From Lepidodermella squamata (Eukaryota > Gastrotricha), in contig JBLDXI010000073.1 of assembly GCA_047495785.1 (NCBI GenBank), forward strand, positions 186,001 through 250,000: DNA of 64,000 bases, given 5' to 3'. Under the pieces are notes generated by a model, which did no database searches, had not been told where the DNA came from, and saw only the letters and a list, made by a program, of their open reading frames with translations. Below, piece after piece: positions 23,222 through 34,442 of this stretch. Each line of letters begins with the position of its first letter. Positions within the stretch are counted from its first letter, which is position 1. A program made the translations under genes and the position numbers.

Positions 23222-24170
23222 AGGGCGATTCACAAACTCGTGTGTAAAATACACATTCATGATTCATTGTTCATTTTTTATGCGCAAAATTCATCTCTTG
23301 CAAAAAACGGTCGCAAAGCCGTTTGAATCATGAACTATGAACGAAGCCCGCTCACAAATTATTTTTCATAATTCATCATTCAAATGGCGATTTTTTGTGT
23401 GCGACTTAGACAAAATAAAAAAACCAAGCCTCCACCGAGCACTGAACCCAGGATACTGATTTAGCACGGTTGGAGCTAAACCACTATGCCAGTAGCGAGC
23501 TTCAATGGTTGAGTGCGTTTCTGTCATCATCTCCCATTTTTGCTGTTGACTTGCAGTATCAGAACAGCGAAATTAGCGCTAATTTAACGTTCGGATTTTT
23601 TAGACTACATTGCCCGCTTTAACGCTAGCCATTACACCAAATTTCGGATTCATAGCAATGGCCGATAAAATATCGCCAAAAATGACTGAATCGAACAGTT
23701 TGAAGAAGTTTGACTTAAACTTCTGAGAAACTTAACGGCTTGGCCTAATTAATCAGCCCAATCAGAGTGCTCTAGCTGAAGATAAAGGTCAAATGATGTT
23801 ATGTATGGAATGGATTTTATGGAAAATAACCCAATTTTTAATGAATTTTTTCTAATAGCTCAGAATATCAGAAGTCAACAGCGAGAATAGGAGATAATGA
23901 CGTAAAAGCCTAAATCAACAAAAGCTCACTGGTGGCATAGTGGGTTCAGCTCGAACTATCATGCCCAGTGTCTTGGGTTCTGTGCCCTGCGGCCGCGGTC
24001 CTTTTTAGGCCATAATCGCGCACATAAAACATATGGCTAAACAGCTTCTTGAATCATGAATTATGAAAAATAATTTGTGAGCGGAGTTCGTTCATCGTTC
24101 ATAATTCAAGTGAGCCTGCAAAAATCTTTTGCATCATTCATGTGGAAAACACGCGTTTGTGAATCGCCCT
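23222..24170. mobile_element. 949-bp foldback element with paired tRNA-like sequences
   Basis: Ends AGGGCGATTCACAAAC and its complement GTTTGTGAATCGCCCT, flanked by TAA on both sides (23219-23221, 24171-24173). A 3-bp TAA/TTA duplication is typical of PIF/Harbinger elements. Imperfect complementarity extends inward. The arms carry tRNA-like stretches facing apart: minus strand about 23434-23492 (GGCATAGTGGTTTAGC with CTGGGTTCAGTGC) and plus strand about 23930-23988 (GGCATAGTGGGTTCAGC with TTGGGTTCTGTGC). No protein frame is recognised. Confidence 0.75.
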
Positions 24171-24606
24171 TAAGGATCTGTGAAAAATGACAGCGCGTCA
24201 AGGTTCAACGATCTAATTTTTGTGAATGAAAACGCTTCCTTGGCATCAGTTCGGTGGAAATTTAGTTTTACCCAGAAAATCACGTAAATTTAGTTTTTTC
24301 GCTCTTCACCAAAGCAACTGATTTTTAAACGGCTCAACGTGTGTTATGTATTGATAAATAATAAAAAATCAATGGGCTGGTCTCAGATAAACAAATTCTA
24401 TGATTTATTCACTTACCGATAGCTGTCCACTTGTTTGTAAAACAATAGGGCGTGACCCCGTCACAGCCAATAACGGACTGATGCGTGATCAAAATCACGT
24501 GTTTTTGTAGTTGTTTACGCAATTTTTATAAGATCGCACGACCTGATAGCTTAATTTTCAGTCGTGAGCAAATAATTTTCAAGAAAGAGAATTTTTTTTT
24601 AATCAA

Positions 24607-27600
24607 ATGGCTACTTTTATTCGCATTATTATTTTCTTGGGCCTAGCCGGTTCGGTCTTCTCAGCCGACTACAAGCGCTGCTTCTCCCGGCTCAATGATG
24701 CCTTCACTGGTTGTAAAGTGGCCTGTTCCGTTTTCGACGAAGTTCAGGCAAGCTCGATACAAGTTGAACTACGAAATGAATCTTCTATCCATGTTGTCAG
24801 CTTGGACTCGCTTTGCCGTCATTGCCAACTTGCTTAGATGGGGTGAGTTTTTGCGATTGTACATCCAAATCCGATGTTAATTTGGCTTTATTTTAGTCCG
24901 CTCGAAGCTGCTTCAAATACAAAACAATCAGCATGCGGTGCATCCCTCGCAACTTGGGCTGTTCCTCGGCCGATGAGGTCATGGTTAGTATTTAACAAAT
25001 TTCGAAAAATGTGGAGAATTTTTTATTATCTCTTACCAGACTGCCGAATACCTGGGCAATAGTTTTGAAACGCAGTATAACCTTTGCAGGTCAGCAATGA
25101 AAAATTTCATGGTGAGCAGTTTCATGTCCTCATGAATCAGTATGGATGTTATTTCTCGCGCAGAATGTTCAAGCGACACTATGCGACAAAAATGGCCAGC
25201 AAACCTGTATCCCGAAAAGTGGCTCTTGCCCAAATAACGGAGTGAGTAGTTTTTATTTTCTAATATATGTTAGATGTTAGAACACCGAGTTTTGATTCTA
25301 ATCGAGAAAACGCGTAAGTAGAAGATTATTAAAAAATCAGCCTTAACGGCGGATTTTTTAGTAATCTCGAATAAACGAAGACGAGTGATACACGAGCAAG
25401 CGGAACGAGGCGCAGCCCATAGAGAAAAAAATGACCAGAGTAAGCACTCAAGCTAAAATATTGATCTCCATTATTATAGAAGTGCGTTCTCAAAACGGAT
25501 ATCTCCGTTTTCTACCAAATTTTGCATGCCTATAGAACGCGAGCTGCTCTTTCACGTGGTATAAGATTTGAGGTGGGCAATTGCTGCTCAGTCTTGATCT
25601 CTTCAAAATAAGTTAAAACATAGTGAAAACGAGGTTTTTGTATGCATGCGAAATTTGGTGAAGAACGGTGATATCCGTTTTGAGTTTTGAGAAAGTCAAC
25701 TTTGAATTAAAATGAGGATTTAGAAATTTTAGCTTGAGTGCTTTCTCTAGTCATTTTTTCTCTATGGCGCAGCCGAGTGAAGCGCGAGTTTTTCACGAGT
25801 CGAAGTTTACGAGAAGGAGCGTTTTCGAGATTAGGATCAAAACGAGTGATCTTACATTATTAGAGCTCGGCTTCTAATTTTCAGGGACTGAGTTATGCGA
25901 GTTTTTTCGCCTCATTTTAATCACATTTTCTGCTTCAAATGCGCGTCAAATAGTATCTTGCTGAACATTCCCAGCTCGGCATAACCATTACCACGTTATA
26001 GAGCGATGCCAATTGACTGAAATCGCTGCAATTAGCAATGGGAAATTCGTGCTAGTTTCGCAATGCTCGTATTTATTGCTAACACTGGTGTATGTGTGTT
26101 TAGTGTGTGCAATAAAAATGAAAAATAATTGCTGTGCGTAAAAATGCGTTGCTGTTTTATGAATGAGTAATTACGCGCAATAAAAAACGTGCGTGTTTTA
26201 ATTCGCTAAAAAAACGCACGCGTTCTAAGTGAAAAAACTCAAAATTAGAAATCGTGCGTTTTGCATTGTAAAATTAGAATCAGTGCTCTAATAGCGACAA
26301 AATTGATAGCAAGGCTAGCGGCCTGCGAGCCTCCATTCCCGAATTTTTCAGATGTTTGACTGGTATGATTTTGTTTTCGAGAGGGCGAAAACGGAGAATA
26401 GCGTCGCGGGATGCCTCCAACTCGGAATTTTCCTAATTTTTGACCAGGTGGAAAATTAAAAAAAAAATTGATACCGAGGCCAGTGGCTAAGCTTCTATTC
26501 GCGGTTTATTTGCGGGAATGCCTGGCTAAGCTTCTATTCGCGGTTTATTTGCCTCTTGCTAAAACGCTAGAAAGCCTTTACTACTTCGATGTCACAGGGT
26601 AAAAAAATTATTTTCGGTGGAAACCGAAGATAACCCGATCGAAATATATCGGTAATTAATCATTCAACTTTTCCCCATACCATTTATGGAATGATAACAA
26701 GAGGGACATTACTCTTTCTCGTGTTTCAGAGTGTGGTTGGATATTGGTCGACAACTTCTTCTTGCTTGGCACAGGCGAATCGTAAGTTTTTTAGTACAGT
26801 GTTCCCTCGATAACTGCACCCCGGCTATCAACACACCCTCTTTAATTGCAACTGTTGTTTGGACTCACAGCTGTCGCGTGGCACCATCTGTTTTAAGCAA
26901 AAAAACGCAAATCCCTCGTTAACTGTTTCCAAAGAGCTAGTTTTAAGAGTAGGAACTCTATCTTAAAACTAGCTCTACGACTGTTTCTCTCGATAACTTC
27001 ACGGGTCTGGACCCCGACCCCGTGCAGTTAAAAAGGGAGCACTGTAATACCATTGTTCTTAGCCAGTGTGTTTCTAAGTGGAATTCTTCCGGGGAAATAA
27101 AAATTCCCACACAATCTAATTAATTTTTCTTGCCAGTTGTACGCAACGATGCTGATTTCTTGCCGCAATATCGATGCTTCCTCCAGATCGACCAGTCTTT
27201 TCTCGGCTGCCAATCTAAGCCCTGCAATTCGCCCAACGTGACTCAGGTATGAAGCTCAACGAACGAGCGAGGAAACTGTGTTTAAAACTTGCCTCAATGC
27301 TTTTGAAGTCCTACAGCCTTGGCACTTATGTCGACAAAGCCCACTGTATCAATGGCGTTAGTTTCAGCTTATCGTTTCTTTTGCTCTATTTCTCAAATCT
27401 CGCAGCCCGCAGCGGTTTGCACCTCATCGAATGGCCTGGTTTGCCGTAACAACTGCCCTACTCCAATGACACTGGTCAGAGCTTTCATCCTGAATCCAGA
27501 CATCAACGTTTTGAATATATGTCTTCCAGGTAGCGACATTCAACTCTAAAACCGACTTTGCGGCCAACTACGCTGATTGCCTACAAGCGCTGGTGAGAAC

Positions 27601-30600
27601 TAGACCCAAGTGCTTTAGTCTTGTTAAACGTTTTGAAACGAACAGAAACCTCACAAACTCTGTGTGGATCAAACCTCGTTCGCCTTTGCGACGTGCGTAG
27701 CCGTGCCAAGCAACGCCGCGTGCCCTGATGGGACAGTCACAGGGGCTACGTTCAACAACCTTTACGAGTGCACTTCTGGTGAGCTTCAACTTTTGTAAAT
27801 TTCCAAGTTTGAAATTGTGTTAATTCAGCCCCGCCTGAGAAGTATCCGTATCAGCGCTGCTTCGACTGGTCGATTCCTTCTTTCAAAGGCTGCAACAGAG
27901 CGCCGGCGAACTGCAGCGGAACTGATGTGAGAATTTTGTATTCAAGCGCAAGACTAATAGCATTTCGCTGCCTTATATAGACTCTCAGCCCAATTATTTT
28001 CCCTACCAAAACATACTGCGAGCAAGGGGTAAGTCTTTTCCGAGCCATCATTGTTGACGATGAATGAGACCTTGGCAGCCTATTCGCATGTGCTACGATT
28101 CGGCAACCGGTGGCACCTGTCGGGAAACCTGCGATACAGGAAGCGGAAAATTTGACGTAAGCTATTTTCAGGTTTAATATTTTGTCTTTAAATGCTTAAA
28201 TACCAGATTGGGCCTGTTGGAGGCTTTGATGCCCCTATTTCTGAATCCATCTCCGATTGCATGTCTGTGCTTCAGGTCAGAATTATACAGGATTGAAAGC
28301 GTCTTGAAGTTAACCTAAAATGCAGGACAAGCATATCAAATGCGTTGATAGCAAGACGAATTTCTATGCTGTTTGCATCCCGCGATCAATGAACTGCCCA
28401 GCTAACATCACGGTAGGCGACACCTGGATGTTAACATCGTTGTGATTTTGTATTGTATTCAAATTTACAACAGGTGGCATGGGAAAGCGCTGCCACTACT
28501 TACGACAGTTTCGATGCTTGTAAGATAGGGTATGTCATAGACAATAATACAAGATCGGAAACTTCTTGGTGTAATATTGCATCATGTGTAAGGGATTAGC
28601 GAGGGAGGTTTTACTTTTCAGAGATCGCATGCTTGCATTAAAAATTATCGATTTTGAAGAGTGATTCCAAAAAATGGTTAGTCAGGTTAATTCCTGTTAA
28701 AATTAAGGCTTGCAGGGAATTTCATCAGAATAATCACAAAAATTTATTTCAGCGCCAATTTTGTTTGATTTTCTACTCAATTACGAAAACAACCCTTTTT
28801 GGCAAAACTGTGAAAATTGCTCAAGCTCTTGGGCCGAAATTTTACAAGCCAACGTATCCGAAAAATCGAAAGTAAATTCCGCTGAATACGTATAACGTAT
28901 ACTCACCATGTATCGAACGAGCCCAAGTTCGACATTTTAAGATTTTATTTCGAATTTCATGAAATGCGGGCAAGCAATTCTCAGTTTTGAGTCTTTAACT
29001 GTAAAATTATCCCGCGACGCTCTGACGCAGATTGCCTGAGAGCCCATTGCATGCAAGAGCACATCAACTTATAAAAAGAGTTATCCATCCTCATGTTACA
29101 AGCTGAAGTCTCGATGAAAACTAATTGTTTTCTTTATCAATACTTATCACGCCATAAAAGTTACAAAATTTCCGCTATTGAAAAGTTCGAAAATTAGAAT
29201 AGATAGGATAATTATATGTTATATGAGCGAGCAGATTTATTTCTGATTTCCTAATTCAGGTTTAGATTAATGCCGCTCAAAACTTAATTTCTCCGCAAAT
29301 TATCTAAATTCAAAATAAAATCTTAAAATGTTGAGCTTGGGCTCGTTTGATAGAGAGTGAATAGTGGACTTCAGGGGGATTGATCCCCTAATTTTCCGAT
29401 ACGATCGCGTAAAAATTTCCGCCAGCAAACCTTGAACCGATTTCGCAATTTCGTCAGGAAATTGCCATTTTCAAAACTCGGTGGAAAATCGACCAAACTT
29501 GGTGCCGGGAATATTTTTGTTGATTGGGACAGCCAGCGAAATTCTCTACCAGCTAAACTATTTTACAAAAATTTAGAAAAGTAACCACTTGGTGAAATCG
29601 GCCTTTGAAATCGATACTATTTTCAATGCAATTATGCGAGAACTCACTTGATACAAGAGCAAGATACCGTATATTCCGTAATAGCTTCATACACCCGTTA
29701 TTACCGCCCGTCCCGTTTACAACCCCCCTTTTCAAGGCATTTGAAAAAATAAAGCCTCATACTCGCAACAGCTACTCGTGATCTAAATTTTAAATCAAAC
29801 TTTGAAAATCGCATTTAAAAATAATTGCGCATACTTTTTTGAAATTCCATTTGTTTGTTTGTTTGTTTGTTTGATAGGCATGTTTGATAGAAAATTGGGA
29901 AGCATATCTGAGTGAGAGAATTTAAGCAACGAAAATTGCCCAAGTAGCGTCCCTGTCGGAAACGGATAGCCCAACTAAGGCTATTTTTCAATCGAAAATT
30001 TTTGGGCCCAAATACACTCCAGTTTTCGCCCAACTATTTTAGCCTATGGTAGGCCTACAAAATTCAGAATTTTCTTTGCTATTTAACCACCAATTTAGCC
30101 TATTTTAGGCTTTTGATAAAGAATTTGAAAATAAAAATATTACCGAAAGCGCCGAAGTTAGGCCATTCTGGAGGTTCGCAACTGCCATGTTAGGCTTAGT
30201 TGGAGTTACAGCTTTTTTCCGCGCGTTTTGAAAATGTGCAAAATTAACGCCTAATTTAGCCTAAACTGAAGGTTAATTTTCATTTAAATAGGCTATTAAA
30301 AGCCCGCTCCTTCCGGTTCCTTTCCTCTCCTTTCCTTTCTTCTCTCTTATTCTTATCTTCGTCACTATTCTTTATACCCGAAATGAGACATTAAATCCAC
30401 ATTAATAATTTTTATTTTACAAATCAGACGATATAAATTTGTTTCACAAGTTATAACAGAAGAAGACGAATAATAATAACAGTCATTAGTTAAGCATCAA
30501 AGCCTGTTGTTCTTGCTCCGGCTGGCCGCTGATTGCCGTCGCGGTGAAAAATTGTTGTTGAACCGAAGCCTTGAGCTGCTTGGTAACGAAATCCGCATCG

Positions 30601-33497
30601 CTCCATCCTTGGGCTCCATTGCTAGATGCCAATCCAGCCAATCTGAAATAAAACAGGAATTAATTCGAGTGAATTGTCAAACAAACAACTTTAAGCAAGA
30701 AATAATTTCTCATTTTACAATTTTTAATTGAATTTTGTAAGCTAAATTTGAATGAGAAAAAATGGAAAAATTGCAGTTGATAAAATATTTCAAGTCCCTC
30801 TAAAATCTCCCTGAATTTTGAAATTTCTAATATTTTTTGAAATTTGAGTTAATACGCAGAATTTTGATCGATATTTTTCTATAATTTATTAGCATCGACT
30901 TACTTTAACTAGATGATCATTTCGTGATAGCCCAGGGAAAACACGATATTCGCCTTGCGCTAACGTTACCGCATGTCAGCAGAATTCTGTTTAAAAAATA
31001 GAAAATTCATGCAAACTTGATTCATTGTAATGACTACCTGATTTTCAATCGATTTAGGACGAATTCGATCGATTCTGTAAAATAAGTAAATAAATAAATA
31101 AAAAGAGTTGATCAAATAGCAGCTATACCAATCGGAATTAGCTGCACTTAGCTTATGCCAAGTGAAACATTGCATGAGAAAATGGTCAGCAAGCTAGACT
31201 CTAATCTTCATAAAAATAAAAGTAAGAAAAATGACTTGCTTTTGTGAAGCAAAAAACCGAAAATGAGAGAAAATAATTCATGCTTTTCGACGTCGTTACT
31301 GTTTGCATCACAATGAAAGCCCTCTGCGTAACAATCGCGCTTAATAACGCAACAAGGAAATTTGACCTCGAAAACTGGGTCGATAATTTAAAAGCAATTT
31401 TTGGTTTATTTTTGGTTTTAAGGAGCTATACGAGCCAACAGCCAACGGCTAAGGGATATCGGCTATCGGCTACGCCGCTCAATATTTTGCTAATTTCATA
31501 TTATACTTCATCCAAAATTGAAAACTGTGGCTCTGAATTTCCAAAGAAGTTAATATTTTTCCGTTTTAATTTTCAAAGCAATTCAACCACATTTTCTATC
31601 CATTTTTGGCCTGTGCTCTCATTTTTCGAAATTCATTGCATGCGCGACTTGAGTAATAAAATCTCAAACTAATTAAACCAGCTACAAATTGTGTATTTCG
31701 GAAAAATTTAAAATTCGAGTAGATTTCGGTAATTCCCTCAAGGCCTGAGGTTTGGCTTTTTTTGGTATTTGTTCTCTACCAAAATGCATTAATAAAAATT
31801 CTAAAAATTCTGTTCTAATAAAAATTCACCGCAGTATTCAACAATTTTTTTGAATTTATTCAATATTGTTTAAATGGGCAGTATTTTACGTCAACGCAGT
31901 ATTTTTGCCAAGTTATCCTAGACAATTACTCTGACTTATATTTTTCTTCTATAATCTGTTCATCTCAGCATCAGCTGTTATAGCTGCCCATTGATACCAA
32001 CCACATAAATTATAATTCATTTTCGAGCGCGGAAACAGCGCTTCATAAAAATCGATCAATTCTGTTTATTCGCTGATTTATTTCCAATTTATTGGGAATT
32101 TTGCTGAAAGCCGCGTAGAAAGCCGCAGTTTTGCTGGAAGAAATTGATGAAAAAATCGAAAGAGTAAAATGACTGAAAAATCACAAAAGCCGTGAAAAAT
32201 AGAGAAAATCGCGTGTCGTTGGCTATTTTAGGCTGCTCCAATGGGTAAGCCTATCCGAGGCCAACTTTGAATTGATCTGAAAAAGGCTAAAATCGTCAAA
32301 TTTTTGAAAAAATGAGCAAAGGCTAAATAAGGCGAAATTAGAGGTTGCGACTTTAGGTCATTTTTAGCCGAATCTCAGGAAGCCTATCGAGGCCTAAATT
32401 GGAGGTTGCTCTTTTTGACGAGAGCCAACGTAAAAACACTTCAACATGGTAAAAGCCTATCGAAGCCTAAATTAGGAGTTCGAATTAGTGGTTAAGCCCA
32501 AAAACCCTATCTGAGCCTACGGATTTTCGACAGGGGTTTGATTTCCTAGCAGCCATCATTTGAAAAAAACTCAAATTTTGAATGTTTAAAAATTTGAATA
32601 AAAATGGCTGAGAACTCGCTATCGAACGATGAAGTTCTCGATTTTGATGAGGAGTTGTTGACTCAAGTTTAAAAGTTATCAATTTATTCTAATTTTACTC
32701 AATTTTAACGCTTGAAAACTTGCTCTGAAATAATAAAGTCGCATGATCGCAATTGTAACACGTCCCGTTTGCAACCCCCCTTTTTCGAAGCTTTGAAAAC
32801 ACAATGCCCCCTGAAGCTAATACGGAAAATACGGTAAGTAATCAACCTCATTCACTAATCCCTAACATACCGGATGCAATTTTACACTATGTGAGAGCTG
32901 TAAGTTTCCGATCTTGTATTATTGTCCATTATGTGATCCAATCTGAGCTTTTTTCTTTTCTACTCATTCTTCAAAAATTACATTCTTCGTTAATGCACGT
33001 ATTTCAGTATGATGCGATGCGAATCAGCCGCTGGAACCGCAACGTGTCGATCGAGTAGCGGGAACTGCTCCGCCAACGAAACTCGCTTTCCGCCGTCTGC
33101 AGTGTATGCGAGTGAGCAAAGTTGCCAAAACGCTGCTAAGAAGATTTTCCTCCTACGGAAACCTGACTCGATCTGGAATGGATTAGGAGCTGCCCAGCAA
33201 TGCGTCAACGCAAACAGCCGTATAGCTATGCCGAAAACAGATGATGAATTTACGCAAGCCAAGCAAGTCAGCTCTCGCGTTAGTGCGTCCTGGGTAGGAT
33301 TGAAGAAATTTCCAGACGGCACTTACAAGTATTACGATGGAACGGCGTACGCTTACAAGGCCGAAGATTGGCACTACCAGAACCAGAACGAGGACTGTGT
33401 TGGTATCGCAGACCTTTATTTTACAGGCAGTTGTAGGTACTTCACGTATTCTTGTACCTATTATCTTGTCTCCGTCTTGTGCGAGACTTATTATTAG
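24607..33497 (+). CDS. Secreted protein: long C4-module array plus C-type lectin domain
   Basis: Eighteen exons, all in frame: 24607-24747, 24801-24842, 24897-24983, 25040-25111, 25164-25241, 26730-26781, 27137-27246, 27309-27356, 27406-27474, 27530-27592, 27646-27778, 27829-27926, 27981-28028, 28079-28156, 28207-28275, 28326-28412, 28474-28529, 33008-33497; 1821 nt, 606 aa. Signal peptide (FIRIIIFLGLAGSVFSA), then nine to ten C4 modules (for example RCFDWSIPSFKGCNRAPANC and KCVDSKTNFYAVCIPRSMNC), then a C-type lectin domain with SASWVGLKKFPDGTYKYYDG, ending VLCETYY. Exons 2, 3 and 6 are 42, 87 and 52 nt, exactly as in the gene at 6579-8581, so the two are paralogs. Intron 1 is GC-AG (CAG|GCAAGC). 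Intron 5 holds a hAT-like element, intron 6 a pogo-like element, and intron 17 is 4.5 kb. Confidence 0.85.
25428..25766. mobile_element. Non-autonomous hAT-like element in intron 5
   Basis: 339 bp with inverted ends CATAGAGAAAAAAATGACCA and complement (about 40 bp imperfect), flanked by an exact 8-bp duplication GCGCAGCC at 25420-25427 and 25767-25774. An 8-bp duplication is the hallmark of hAT transposons. Non-coding. Confidence 0.85.
26797..27044. mobile_element. Pogo/Tigger-like MITE in intron 6
   Basis: 248 bp, ends CAGTGTTCCCTCGATAACTG and CAGTTAAAAAGGGAGCACTG as inverted repeats, flanked by TA at 26795-26796 and 27045-27046. End sequence and TA duplication fit the pogo/Tigger branch of Tc1/mariner. 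It starts 15 bp after the exon 6 donor. Confidence 0.8.
28530..33007 (+). other. 4.5-kb intron 17 of the lectin gene, with repeats and a nested exon
   Basis: The donor GG|GTATGT and acceptor TTTCAG|T restore frame between the last module and the lectin exon. Contents: an imperfect inverted repeat (28912-28990 against 29280-29362, sharing ACGAGCCCAAG and ACATTTTAAGATTTTATTT), a TTTG microsatellite (about 29850-29875), dispersed TTAGCCTA/TAGGCTAA motifs at 29960-30300 and 32220-32520, a repeated GTCCCGTTT(A/G)CAACCCCCCTTTT block at about 29710 and 32762, and a minus-strand terminal exon (30486-30642). A plus-strand 22-codon frame at about 32604-32672 (MAENSLSNDEV) is too short to call. Confidence 0.65.
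30486..30642 (-). CDS. Candidate terminal exon of an unidentified minus-strand gene
   Basis: On the minus strand a TATTTCAG acceptor is followed by an open frame (after one base) of about 51 codons with ordinary protein composition: LAGLASSNGAQGWSDADF and TKQLKASVQQQFFTATAISG, ending QALMLN and TAA at 30486-30488. AATAAA (TTTATT on plus, about 30411) lies about 75 bp beyond the stop. Upstream exons were not identified between 30643 and 33000, so this is a nested gene with unfound exons or a relict exon carried into the intron. Function unknown. Confidence 0.45.
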
Positions 33498-34442
33498 TCT
33501 GCGTTCTTGTGGGATTGGGAGTTGCGTATCGCCAATTTTCTGCTGTCTTGCCATTTGAATTTCAACTCTATATATTTCATTAGGTAATGTTTCGGTTATT
33601 ATTAGCCTATTCGTGGTTCTGAATGATATCGATTACTATTCAAACTGTTCAGATTCTTTTCGGTTGTCAAAAAATTATGCTCAATTATTTCGAAATAAAT
33701 TATTCACGTGATTGTCCTGGGGAAAATCATGTTTTCACCCTGAGATCCATAATAACCACCAAACAAAATTACGCCCCTTGAAGATATCATTGCATTTGTC
33801 GCGATCGGTCAAAAATTGTTAATGGCTGACATTCCGAAGAACAAAGAAAACGCCTCACAATCCTAATAAGGAGAGAGACAACGTTTTCTCCAAAGGAAAA
33901 TTTCTCCTTCTAACGGTTCAATTATTAACCACTGTGCGAAAATGCTAGACATACAATTTGAAAAACGTGTGAACAAGTGTAATTCTCTTTCAGAAAGGGA
34001 CTAAAGGGGACTAAAGATAACGAGATCACTCAAGTGTGGAATGCGGTAAGAACGCATGGTGTCGTTGGAAATGAGAAAAAATTAGGGCCCTTTCAGGAAT
34101 TAAAGGCAGAGTCGATGATCGATATTATATTTCTTAAAATGTATGATTTACGACATAATTACTCTCAGACATTGAATTTGTCCTAAACCTAAGGTGTGCA
34201 GTGAGACAATGTTTTCTGCAAAAGAAAGGTTCCCCTTCCAAATGCTAAATTATTTAACACTATGCGAACATGCCAAACATGAATCAATATTACATGCATT
34301 ATTTGAGGAGCCTGGAGCTTGTAAGAGTCTATCAAGTTGGTTCCCATGGGCTAACTCGTGTTTAGTCATCAACATCATCGATTCATAATAGACAGCGGTT
34401 TCGAGTTCATTTGAGTCTGAGTAGGAACGTCTCTAACTTACA
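33498..34442. other. Intergenic and upstream region of mucin-like paralog 2
   Basis: About 0.94 kb. It includes a GGGACTAAAG short repeat (about 33998-34018) and a repeated phrase about ACAATGTTTTC(T/C)...GAAA..TT.CCCTTC (33870-33910 and 34205-34235). No coding region recognised. Confidence 0.4.

Noticed and set aside
31280-31672. 130-codon plus-strand open frame in the long lectin intron
   Set aside because: No domain, AT-driven composition, no splice sites or poly(A) signal in support.
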